This document shows, piece by piece, positions 1 to 5,126 of a DNA stretch of 5,732 nucleotides (the first letter of the stretch is position 1; each line of letters starts with the position of its first letter). The position numbers were made by a program, and so were the translations under genes. The DNA comes from Candidatus Zixiibacteriota bacterium (GTDB lineage Bacteria > Zixibacteria > MSB-5A5 > JAABVY01). Below the pieces are notes generated by a model. It was not told where the DNA came from, searched no databases, and saw only the letters and a program-made list of their open reading frames with translations. Location of the stretch: assembly GCA_014730285.1 (NCBI GenBank), contig WJIM01000092.1, forward strand, positions 1 to 5,732, in the 5' to 3' direction.

Positions 1-25
1 ATATAACATTTAAGATGATCTGCTT

Positions 26-694
26 ATGAAAATACTTATTCTAATACCTGCATACAAGGCCGCCGACATATTACCGAAACTGGTCGAACGCATAAATAAG
101 TATGTCGACAAAAAGGATATCCTGATTGTAGAGGACGGCTCCCCGGATAATACATGTGCATCCGCCAAATCAACCGGCGCGGTGGTCCTTCAGCATGAAA
201 TAAATAAAGGCAAAGGCGAAGCGCTCAAGACCGGCTTTAAGCATGCGCTGGAAAATCGTTATGATGGAGTGATTTCGATTGATGCCGACCTCCAGCATGA
301 TCCCGATCTGATTCCGGAATTTATACAGGTTGCGGAAGAAAATGATGCCGATGTGATAGTGGGCACCCGTGAAAGAAATCTCGGCAATATGCCTTTCGAG
401 CGTTTTCTGACTAACGAGCTGACCTCGCTTATCATCTCCTGTTTTTCCGGCCGTTTCGTGCGCGATTCGCAATCCGGATACAGGTTTACTTCAAGCAGGG
501 CTTTAAGAGCAATCAAGCTCCGATCCTCCCGCTATGATACCGAATCGGAATTCCTGTTCAAGTCCGGCCAGGCCGGATTAAAGGTCTGGGAGGTGAAAAT
601 CCCCACGATATATACGGGCTCGCAAAGCTATATAAATCCGCTGGTCGATACCGGCAGATTTATCAAGCTGATGTGGAAATCTCTGATTTGGTGA
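26..694 (+). CDS. Glycosyltransferase family 2 (polyprenyl-phosphate glycosyltransferase type)
   Basis: This 222-residue protein is a GT-A fold family 2 glycosyltransferase, resembling dolichol/undecaprenyl-phosphate mannose or glucose synthases. The N-terminal strand and nucleotide-binding part run ILIPAYKAADILP (about 4-17), then VEDGSPDNT (35-43) and the NKGKGEALKTGF segment (60-71). The metal-binding motif is DADLQHDPD (86-94). A GTRERNLGNMPFERF stretch follows (113-127), and RDSQSGYR (146-153) is the acceptor-site motif usual in this group. The family transfers a sugar from a nucleotide-sugar to a lipid phosphate or other acceptor at the cytoplasmic face of the membrane. No C-terminal membrane helices are present, so it is the short soluble or peripheral type. 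The start ATG has only a weak AAGATGA upstream, and little upstream sequence is available to judge it. A promoter lies between it and surE, so the two may be separate units. Family assignment is firm; donor and acceptor are unknown. Confidence 0.9.
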   Translation: MKILILIPAYKAADILPKLVERINKYVDKKDILIVEDGSPDNTCASAKSTGAVVLQHEINKGKGEALKTGFKHALENRYDGVISIDADLQHDPDLIPEFIQVAEENDADVIVGTRERNLGNMPFERFLTNELTSLIISCFSGRFVRDSQSGYRFTSSRALRAIKLRSSRYDTESEFLFKSGQAGLKVWEVKIPTIYTGSQSYINPLVDTGRFIKLMWKSLIW

Positions 695-706
695 GCGTAT
701 AACCTC

Positions 707-734
707 TTGACATACTCATAAATACAGCTATTTT
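707..734 (+). promoter_or_regulatory. Putative sigma-70 promoter for surE
   Basis: A perfect TTGACA (707-712) is followed after 16 bases by TATTTT (729-734), 36 bases before the surE start codon. The -10 overlaps a small AGCTA-TTTT-TAGCT hairpin (726-739) followed by a T-rich run, which could instead act as a weak terminator for the glycosyltransferase gene. Both readings are predictions. Confidence 0.5.
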
Positions 735-769
735 TAGCTTTCTATTTTTATTATAAGGCAGGATTTGAA

Positions 770-1537
770 TTGGCAAAGAAAAAAGATCTACTGGTACTTC
801 TGACAAATGACGATGGGATTCATGCTCCCGGATTGAATACTCTGGCGAAGCAGATGAAGAGCTTCGGGGAGATTATGGTGGTCGCGCCTGACCGTGAGCA
901 GTCGGCATCGTCTCACTCGCTTACTCTCACCCGTCCACTGAGAATCATCGAATTCGGGAACAACCGTTATGCCGTGGACGGCACTCCTACGGATGCGGTC
1001 ATGGTGGCTGTGCACGGTCTTCTCAAGAATAAGCGCAAGCCCGATCTTCTGATTTCCGGTATCAATCACGGCGCTAATATGGGTGATGATGTTTCCTATT
1101 CCGGTACTGTGGCGGCAGCCATCGAGGGTTCGATTATCGGGATACCGTCAATGGCCGTCTCGCTTATAAATCCCGAGAAGGGTGATTTCGTTCCGGCGGC
1201 CAAAGCGGTGAGAAAAATCGCACTCTGGGTGGTGAAAAACGGCCTTCCGCAGTTTTCATTCTTGAATATAAATATGCCGTATATCGGCAGCAGGCAGTTT
1301 AAGGGCGTGAAGGTGACACGTCTCGGGAGACGAATATACAATGACGTGGTTGTCGAGAAGGTCGATCCGAGAGGCAAGAATTATTACTGGATCGCGGGCG
1401 ATCCGGAATGGATGGATGTTGAGGGTTCGGATTTCGCCGCGGTTTCGCGGGGTATGGTCTCGATTTCGCCCTTGAAAGTGGATATGACAAATATCGAGCT
1501 TCACGAAGAACTTAAGGACGTGAAAATAAAGCTATAA
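770..1537 (+). CDS. surE: 5'/3'-nucleotidase SurE
   Basis: SurE is a metal-dependent acid phosphatase that dephosphorylates nucleoside 5'- and 3'-monophosphates in the cytoplasm and is linked to stationary-phase survival. The 255-residue length matches the family. Visible signatures in order: LLTNDDGIHAPG (10-21) with metal-binding D14 and D15; VVAPDREQSASSHS (37-50) with metal-site S45; AVDGTPTDAV (68-77); LISGINHGANMGDDVSYSGTVAAA (94-117) with metal-site N99; and the PSMAVS strand (126-131). The start is TTG at 770. It is preceded by AAGGCAGGA (755-763) at 6-base spacing, no ATG lies in frame before residue 29, and the family's first strand begins right after this start. A promoter sits just upstream and no strong terminator is visible downstream. 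All expected catalytic residues are present, so it is probably active. Confidence 0.96.
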   Translation: MAKKKDLLVLLTNDDGIHAPGLNTLAKQMKSFGEIMVVAPDREQSASSHSLTLTRPLRIIEFGNNRYAVDGTPTDAVMVAVHGLLKNKRKPDLLISGINHGANMGDDVSYSGTVAAAIEGSIIGIPSMAVSLINPEKGDFVPAAKAVRKIALWVVKNGLPQFSFLNINMPYIGSRQFKGVKVTRLGRRIYNDVVVEKVDPRGKNYYWIAGDPEWMDVEGSDFAAVSRGMVSISPLKVDMTNIELHEELKDVKIKL

Positions 1538-1718
1538 AGCAATCTTTAAAGGCGGTGAATGGTTCTTTTTCGAGGATGTTGAGGCAGTCTGCGATATAGA
1601 AATGTCATTCTGGGCGAAGCGAAGAATCTGTCTGATTTTAAAGAGATATTTCACCCTGTTAAATCGGGTCTAAGTATTACAGAAAGCTGTTAACGGGAAC
1701 ATAAGGCAAGGAATTCTA
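1538..1718. other. Intergenic spacer between surE and tRNA-Pro promoter
   Basis: No credible gene or strong terminator is visible here. The stretch holds a repeat-like motif at 1603-1630, described separately. It also has a short imperfect direct repeat, CTGTTAA followed by a CGGG, at 1656 and again at 1687. The second copy lies just upstream of the tRNA promoter. Confidence 0.5.
1603..1630 (+). repeat. Dispersed-repeat-like motif (TCATTCTGRGCGAAGCGAAGAATC type)
   Basis: The core TTCTGGGCGAAGCGAAGAA lies at 1608-1626. ATTCT (1607-1611) pairs with AGAAT (1623-1627) around an 11-base loop. From memory, a nearly identical sequence with GAGCG in place of GGGCG occurs in many copies in diverse bacterial genomes. 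It is often mistranslated in hypothetical proteins as CHSERSEES or VILSEAKNL peptides. Only one copy is present in this window, so its repeat nature rests on recognition. Confidence 0.55.
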
Positions 1719-1746
1719 TTGACAAAATAGGAATCTTATATATTCT
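1719..1746 (+). promoter_or_regulatory. Putative promoter for tRNA-Pro
   Basis: A perfect TTGACA (1719-1724) is followed after 16 bases by TATTCT (1741-1746). The predicted transcription start lies a few bases before the mature tRNA 5' end at 1760, giving a short leader. An overlapping TATATT (1739-1744) is the better hexamer but gives only a 14-base spacer. Confidence 0.6.
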
Positions 1747-1759
1747 TAGTGAATTAAAT

Positions 1760-1833
<74 letters not shown>

Positions 1834-1890
1834 TTTTAAATTTGACCAACACCTGGGGACATCTGTATGGAATAAAGGAGATTTCTGCAC

Positions 1891-2361
1891 ATGCCTGATT
1901 CCAAGGGAAATATTTATGTGGGAGTCATCGGCGCGGGGCGATGTACGAGAAAACTCCGAAATCTCGCGGCAGAAGTGGGCAAAGAGATCGCACGGGAGGG
2001 TGCGGTTTTAGTCTGCGGCGGGCTGGACGGAATTATGAAAGGTGCGGCTGATGGGGCAAAATCGGAGGGAGGAGTTACAATCGGCATACTTCCCGGAACA
2101 GACAAGAGCGATGCCAATGAATTTATCGACTATGCCGTCTGTTCCGGATTCGGCGAGGCCCGCAATCTGGTTATCATCAGAACCGCCGATGTTGTGATTG
2201 CCATGCCCGGTATGTTCGGGACGCTTTCCGAACTCGGTTTTGCTTTGAAAATGAAGAAACCTGTTGTATCTTTGGGGAGCTGGGATGTTGATGATAAAAT
2301 CATCAAGGCTGAAAACGCGAAGGAGGCAGTGTCATTAGCGCTGATGGAAACACGGAAGTAA
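1891..2361 (+). CDS. TIGR00725-type LOG/SLOG-fold protein
   Basis: This 156-residue Rossmann-like protein belongs to the superfamily of LOG (Lonely Guy) cytokinin-activating enzymes and proteins annotated as possible lysine decarboxylases. Visible features are the N-terminal strand and glycine turn YVGVIGAGRCTRK (9-21), VCGGLDGIMKGAADGA (41-56), TIGILPG (63-69), and GEARN (88-92) with R91 matching the conserved arginine. The catalytic-loop equivalent is MPGMFGTLSE (105-114) with E114. LOG enzymes hydrolyse nucleoside 5'-monophosphates to base and ribose 5-phosphate; TIGR00725 members themselves are largely uncharacterised. Here the second glycine of the usual PGGxGTxxE motif is Met108, so activity is uncertain. 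The ATG follows AAGGAG (1875-1880) at 10 bases. It begins a tight cluster with acylphosphatase and apt and may be read through from tRNA-Pro, since only a weak promoter candidate lies between them. Confidence 0.85.
   Translation: MPDSKGNIYVGVIGAGRCTRKLRNLAAEVGKEIAREGAVLVCGGLDGIMKGAADGAKSEGGVTIGILPGTDKSDANEFIDYAVCSGFGEARNLVIIRTADVVIAMPGMFGTLSELGFALKMKKPVVSLGSWDVDDKIIKAENAKEAVSLALMETRK
2321..2326 (+). promoter_or_regulatory. Internal Shine-Dalgarno AGGAGG near the acylphosphatase start
   Basis: A perfect AGGAGG lies inside the end of the preceding gene, 43 bases before the GTG start assigned to the acylphosphatase. The only possible initiation codon at normal distance in the acylphosphatase frame is ATT at 2334, with a 7-base spacer. 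It may simply encode Glu-Ala residues of the upstream protein, or it may load ribosomes for the downstream gene. Confidence 0.35.
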
Positions 2362-2369
2362 ACGGTAAT

Positions 2370-2639
2370 GTGGCCGCGAAAATTATTATTTCCGGTCGTG
2401 TGCAGGGGGTTGGATTCAGATATTTCACCACCGATTTGGCGAAGAATCATGACATTTCCGGCTGGGTCAAAAACCTGGCCACCGGAGATGTTGAGGTTGA
2501 GGTTGAAGGGGATAAAAGTGCGGTGGCAGGTTTTTTGAAGGAATTGAAGATTGGCCCGAGCCATGGGCATGTCTCCAATTTTCAAATCGAATGGAAACCG
2601 TATGAGGGAAAATACGAAAAATTTCAGGTGAGATTTTAA
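2370..2639 (+). CDS. acyP: Acylphosphatase
   Basis: Acylphosphatase hydrolyses the carboxyl-phosphate bond of acyl phosphates such as acetyl phosphate or 1,3-bisphosphoglycerate in the cytoplasm. The 89 residues match the small ferredoxin-like family. The signature IIISGRVQGVGFRYF spans 5-19 with catalytic R17, and GWVKNLATGDVEVEVEG spans 31-47 with catalytic N35. The assigned start is GTG at 2370, eight bases after the stop of the preceding gene. The ATG two bases earlier is out of frame. The local Shine-Dalgarno is poor (GGA at 2354-2356), so translation probably depends on coupling to the upstream gene. An ATT start at 2334 behind a perfect AGGAGG would add 12 residues. The stop lies one base before the apt ATG. 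Function is firm; the exact start is not. Confidence 0.93.
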   Translation: MAAKIIISGRVQGVGFRYFTTDLAKNHDISGWVKNLATGDVEVEVEGDKSAVAGFLKELKIGPSHGHVSNFQIEWKPYEGKYEKFQVRF

Positions 2640-2640
2640 A

Positions 2641-3171
2641 ATGAATATCGACGATTTGAAACAGAAAATTCGAAACATACCCAATTTCCCCAAACCGGGT
2701 ATCGTGTTCAGAGATATTACCACACTCCTCGATGATGTCGAGGCCTTTCAAAAAGTAATCGATATATACGCCGATCATTTCAAGGATAAAGATATCAATA
2801 AGATTATCGCTATTGAATCGCGCGGATTTATCTTCGGTGGAGCATTGGCATACAAGATAAATGCGGCCTTCGTGCCGGTCAGGAAGCTGGGCAAGCTGCC
2901 TGGCGAAACGATCAAGAAGGAATATGAGCTGGAATACGGCGTGGATGCGCTGGAGATGCATCGCGATGCTATCAAGTCCGGCGATCGGGTTTTGATCGTG
3001 GATGACCTGATGGCGACCGGCGGAACTCTGGCGGCGACCTGCGGCATGGTCGAGAAGCTGGGCGCCAATATTGCCGGAATTGCGGTGTTGATCGAACTGT
3101 CTTTCCTCAAGGGCCAGGAAAAATTCCAGAAATACGATTACCTGCCCTTAATCAAATACGATTCGGAATAG
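2641..3171 (+). CDS. apt: Adenine phosphoribosyltransferase
   Basis: Apt condenses adenine with PRPP to give AMP and pyrophosphate, the adenine salvage step in the cytoplasm. At 176 residues it has the usual length. Motifs in order: IPNFPKPGIVFRDITTLL (13-30), the adenine-side segment characteristic of Apt; ESRGFIFGG (59-67); the RKLGKLPGET loop (81-90); EYGVDALEMH (98-107); and the PRPP-binding loop VLIVDDLMATGGT (117-129) with the paired aspartates D121 and D122. The ATG lies one base after the acylphosphatase stop and has AGGTGA (2626-2631) at 9 bases, so the genes are translationally coupled. A terminator-like hairpin follows 26 bases after the stop. No frame damage or missing catalytic residue is visible. 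Confidence 0.97.
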   Translation: MNIDDLKQKIRNIPNFPKPGIVFRDITTLLDDVEAFQKVIDIYADHFKDKDINKIIAIESRGFIFGGALAYKINAAFVPVRKLGKLPGETIKKEYELEYGVDALEMHRDAIKSGDRVLIVDDLMATGGTLAATCGMVEKLGANIAGIAVLIELSFLKGQEKFQKYDYLPLIKYDSE

Positions 3172-3197
3172 GGCAGTGGCCGATATGAGATTTTTAG

Positions 3198-3227
3198 GGC
3201 AGGTCCCCTGCGGTCCTGCCTGTTTTT
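3198..3227 (+). terminator. Putative rho-independent terminator after apt
   Basis: GGCAGGTCC (3198-3206) pairs with GGTCCTGCC (3212-3220) around loop CCTGC, a 9-pair stem with one T-T mismatch. TGTTTTTG follows directly, giving the T-tract expected of an intrinsic terminator. It is also the first member of the hairpin family described below. Confidence 0.65.
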
Positions 3228-3314
3228 GTGTGGGAGGGGGCACCCCTCAGATAGTGCCGTCGGGTTCCCTAACCCGACGGATTCAGGCCTTCAGGAAAGG
3301 GTTCCTGACGGCAC
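3198..3314. repeat. Cluster of four palindromic modules
   Basis: Four hairpins stand in a row. They are 3198-3220 (9-pair stem with one mismatch); 3234-3248 (GAGGGG-GCA-CCCCTC); 3257-3280 (perfect 10-bp CCGTCGGGTT with loop CCCT); and 3291-3308 (TCAGGAA-AGGG-TTCCTGA). An outer inverted repeat, GTGCCGTC (3254-3261) with GACGGCAC (3307-3314), encloses the last two and competes with the third. Apart from the T-tract after the first hairpin there is no terminator signature. Open frames across this stretch look like translated repeat, not protein. Confidence 0.8.
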
Positions 3315-3357
3315 ACATGAAGGCGGATTTTTGTTCACATCCCTTCTATCAAATAAT

Positions 3358-3386
3358 TTGACAATGCGTATAAGAATTGATAATAT
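3358..3386 (+). promoter_or_regulatory. Near-consensus sigma-70 promoter for tRNA-Arg
   Basis: TTGACA (3358-3363), an exact 17-base spacer and TAATAT (3381-3386) form an almost ideal promoter, 23 bases before the tRNA. The predicted start near 3393 gives a leader of about 17 bases. Confidence 0.8.
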
Positions 3387-3409
3387 CGGATGTAAATATA
3401 TACTCAGAT

Positions 3410-3483
3410 GCCCCCGTAGCTCAGGTGGATAGAGCAATGGTTTCCTAAACCATGTGTCGCGCGTTCGAGTCGCGCCGGGGGTA
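3410..3483 (+). tRNA. tRNA-Arg (anticodon CCT)
   Basis: The cloverleaf is complete. The acceptor stem GCCCCCG (3410-3416) pairs with CGGGGGT (3476-3482), ending in a G1-U72 wobble, with discriminator A3483. The D stem is GCTC/GAGC (3419-3422 with 3432-3435). The anticodon stem ATGGT/ACCAT (3437-3441 with 3449-3453) encloses TTCCTAA, with anticodon CCT at 3444-3446. The T stem GCGCG/CGCGC (3459-3463 with 3471-3475) encloses TTCGAGT. It reads AGG codons. CCA is not encoded. A run of six T just beyond the 3' end (3485-3490) probably helps transcription stop. The gene converges on the methyltransferase on the other strand. Confidence 0.95.
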
Positions 3484-3511
3484 TTTTTTATTGCAGCCTG
3501 TTTTATTCAGA

Positions 3512-4243
3512 TCATTCCGGATTATTTGGCTTTAGCACATAAATTACCCAGGGTGCGATTTCGGTCTCTGTGATCCATTCGTAGGGCTCGTCCTTTTTGC
3601 CCAGCGGCTTATGGATCTCGATTATTTCAAATCCGGTCTGGAGGTAATTTTCACGGTAAGCTTCATCCGACCAGACAATATCCTCAACCGGGCGCTTATC
3701 GGAAATATCCTTCATGACAATTCTTACACGGTCGCCGCTTTTGGCGTTACGGTTTTCCGGGAAATCTCTGGTAGAAAACGAGGCCCATTCATGCAGGTAG
3801 ATTTCGGGCGATGAGACTAGATTTATAAAGCGCCCATCCGGCTTAAGAGCTCTTTTTATTGATACGAGGTTATTCAGCTTTTTTTCGAGGGTGGGGATGT
3901 TATCGAATGTAAATATCGACTGTGCCAGATCAAATGAACCGTCATTGAAACTGCTTAAATCAGCATCATCTATCAGGCGATATACTCCCTCTGGATCGAT
4001 CTTTTGAGCTTGATCTATCATCCTTTTCGAGATATCAACGCCGATGGCATTGAAGCCCAGTTTTTTCAGGAAGCGTGTGGACCTTCCAGCTCCGCAGCCG
4101 AAATCGAGAGCCTTGGTCCCATTCACATGCTTCGAGATTATTTCTGGGAGGTCACGATAGGCAAGATAATATGTGCCCGGAAATTCCAGACGGGCATATT
4201 CGCTGGCGCGAAAATCATCTTCATATACGTTTTCGAAGTCCAT
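3512..4243 (-). CDS. Class I SAM-dependent methyltransferase
   Basis: This 243-residue protein has the Rossmann methyltransferase core. Motif I is ALDFGCGAGRSTRF (45-58). GVDISKRMIDQAQ (68-80) follows, with D70 expected to bind the ribose of S-adenosylmethionine. An acidic motif lies at IDDADLSSF (91-99), then DLAQSIFTFDNIP (105-117), and ALKPDGRFINLVSSP (132-146) is the post-core segment. The C-terminal third, with DRVRIVMKDISDKRPVEDIVWSDEAY around 171-196, matches the substrate-binding part of ubiE/Methyltransf_11/25-type enzymes, but the acceptor cannot be named. The ATG at 4243 has no recognisable Shine-Dalgarno and no in-frame ATG, GTG or TTG nearby upstream. The gene lies downstream of the OmpA-like lipoprotein on the same strand, separated by a hairpin cluster, and no clear promoter of its own is visible. 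Confidence 0.9.
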   Translation of the reverse strand: MDFENVYEDDFRASEYARLEFPGTYYLAYRDLPEIISKHVNGTKALDFGCGAGRSTRFLKKLGFNAIGVDISKRMIDQAQKIDPEGVYRLIDDADLSSFNDGSFDLAQSIFTFDNIPTLEKKLNNLVSIKRALKPDGRFINLVSSPEIYLHEWASFSTRDFPENRNAKSGDRVRIVMKDISDKRPVEDIVWSDEAYRENYLQTGFEIIEIHKPLGKKDEPYEWITETEIAPWVIYVLKPNNPE

Positions 4244-4267
4244 ATGATTGTTGACAAAAGAGTAGGA

Positions 4268-4327
4268 CAGGACCCTTGCGGTCCTGCCTATTCTGTATCG
4301 GCAGGTTCACAGGGAACCTGCCGATAC
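4268..4327. repeat. Two palindromic modules between the lipoprotein and methyltransferase genes
   Basis: Hairpin one is CAGGACC (4268-4274), loop CTTGC, GGTCCTG (4280-4286), with perfect arms. Hairpin two is a perfect 14-bp stem, GTATCGGCAGGTTC (4295-4308) with 4314-4327, around loop ACAGG. Positions 4268-4289 match 3200-3221 in the post-apt cluster at 20 of 22 bases in the same orientation. On the - strand both follow the lipoprotein stop codon. Neither has a proper T-tract, so an intrinsic terminator role is possible but not evident. Confidence 0.85.
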
Positions 4328-4336
4328 GCATAATTA

Positions 4337-5005
4337 TTACAGCGGTGGTTCCTGCTGGGGCTGTTCCTGTTCGCCTATCGGTTTAATCTCGAACTGCGGA
4401 ACGAAATAAATCTCGACCCGGCGATTCTGAGAACGTCCTTCGGGAGTCTCGTTGGTCGCAATAGGACGATATTCGCCATAGCCGACCGCACTGATTCGTT
4501 TGGGATCGACGCTGCGATCGTTAATCATATGGCGCACCACATGCGTGGCGCGTGCAGTGGAAAGCTCCCAGTTGGTGCGGAAACGATCCTGAAATTCGGG
4601 CAGAATCTGTTTGTCGTCGGTATGGCCCTCGACACGAATATCGTATTCGGGATACTTATCGACTATGTTGGAAACCTCGCCCAGCATATTTTTTCCGCTC
4701 TGATTAATCGTCGCGCTTCCACTTGAGAACATCAGCTCATCCGGAATACGCAAGAGCTTGTTCTGCTCCTGCTCCTCCATTGTAATCTCAAGTTTCTTTG
4801 CCAGCGAATCCAGATCGGACTGAAGCGCTGCGGCACGCTGTTCAGCCTGCTCACGGGCGCGGCGTGCCTGCTCCAAATCACTGGTCAGGTCCGCCACTTG
4901 CGATTCCAGCGTGGCTATACGTTCGTCTTTGGCTTTCGACGAACAGCCGACCAAAAGCGGCAAAATCAGAACTGAAATAACAAGCAAAACGGTCAATTTT
5001 CTCAT
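4337..5005 (-). CDS. OmpA/Pal/MotB-type peptidoglycan-binding lipoprotein
   Basis: A 222-residue exported lipoprotein. The signal peptide (MRKLTVLLVISVLILPLLVG, 1-20) ends in a lipobox LVGC with C21 as the lipidation site. Residues 28-85 are rich in Glu, Gln, Arg and Ala with heptad-like Leu spacing, probably a coiled coil. The OmpA C-terminal domain (about 87-200) follows: MFSSGSATINQSG (92-104), VEGHTDD (125-131), NWELSTARA (145-153), GYGEYRP (175-181) and GRSQNRRVEI (190-199). These include the Asp and Arg positions that bind diaminopimelate in this family. A Gln/Glu/Pro-rich tail closes the protein. It likely anchors the outer membrane to peptidoglycan. The start at 5005 is preferred over an in-frame ATG at 5026 because AAGGAGG sits 8 bases before it. 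Sequence around 92-104 looks MotB-like, but a lipid anchor in place of a membrane helix argues against a flagellar stator. Confidence 0.92.
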   Translation of the reverse strand: MRKLTVLLVISVLILPLLVGCSSKAKDERIATLESQVADLTSDLEQARRAREQAEQRAAALQSDLDSLAKKLEITMEEQEQNKLLRIPDELMFSSGSATINQSGKNMLGEVSNIVDKYPEYDIRVEGHTDDKQILPEFQDRFRTNWELSTARATHVVRHMINDRSVDPKRISAVGYGEYRPIATNETPEGRSQNRRVEIYFVPQFEIKPIGEQEQPQQEPPL

Positions 5006-5013
5006 TCTAAAAT

Positions 5014-5020
5014 CCTCCTT
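5014..5020 (-). promoter_or_regulatory. Ribosome binding site fixing the lipoprotein start
   Basis: AAGGAGG on the - strand lies 8 bases before the ATG at 5005. The alternative upstream ATG at 5026 would place this site inside the coding region and would put an acidic stretch (KKEDF) before the signal peptide. Confidence 0.85.
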
Positions 5021-5079
5021 TTTCATTCCCTAAGCCCCCCATGGGAGAAAACCGTACTTCGCCATCTGTAAGTTTATGA

Positions 5080-5108
5080 AATATATCCAATTCCGGCCAA
5101 TAATTCAA
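5080..5108 (-). promoter_or_regulatory. Putative sigma-70 promoter for the lipoprotein gene
   Basis: On the - strand, TTGAAT (5108-5103) is followed after exactly 17 bases by TATATT (5085-5080). The predicted start near 5073 gives an untranslated leader of about 65 bases. No terminator-like hairpin is seen between this promoter and the upstream methyltransferase stop at 5127. Confidence 0.65.
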
Positions 5109-5126
5109 GTGTAAATATAAATAAGG

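Noticed and set aside
2130..2723. A 197-residue antisense open frame across the TIGR00725-type, acylphosphatase and apt genes
   Set aside because: It is fully antisense to three well-supported genes and shows no recognisable motif or ribosome binding site.
2467..2961. A 164-residue antisense open frame over acyP and apt
   Set aside because: It lies opposite strongly conserved coding sequence, and its composition looks like a codon shadow.
3198..3314. CRISPR-like array
   Set aside because: The units are inverted repeats of different sequence and length, with no constant direct repeat, regular spacers or cas genes.
3176..3432. Two short overlapping open frames after apt (61 and 68 residues)
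   Set aside because: They translate the hairpin cluster, and the second runs into tRNA-Arg; neither has a recognisable protein motif.
3410..3483. tRNA-Arg as an attachment site for an integrated element
   Set aside because: No integrase gene and no repeated copy of the tRNA 3' end are seen in the window.
4251..4256. TTGACA on the + strand as a promoter
   Set aside because: No -10 element lies at proper spacing and no + strand gene follows.
4004..4333. A 109-residue + strand open frame over the methyltransferase start
   Set aside because: It is antisense to a clear methyltransferase N-terminus and ends in translated palindromes.
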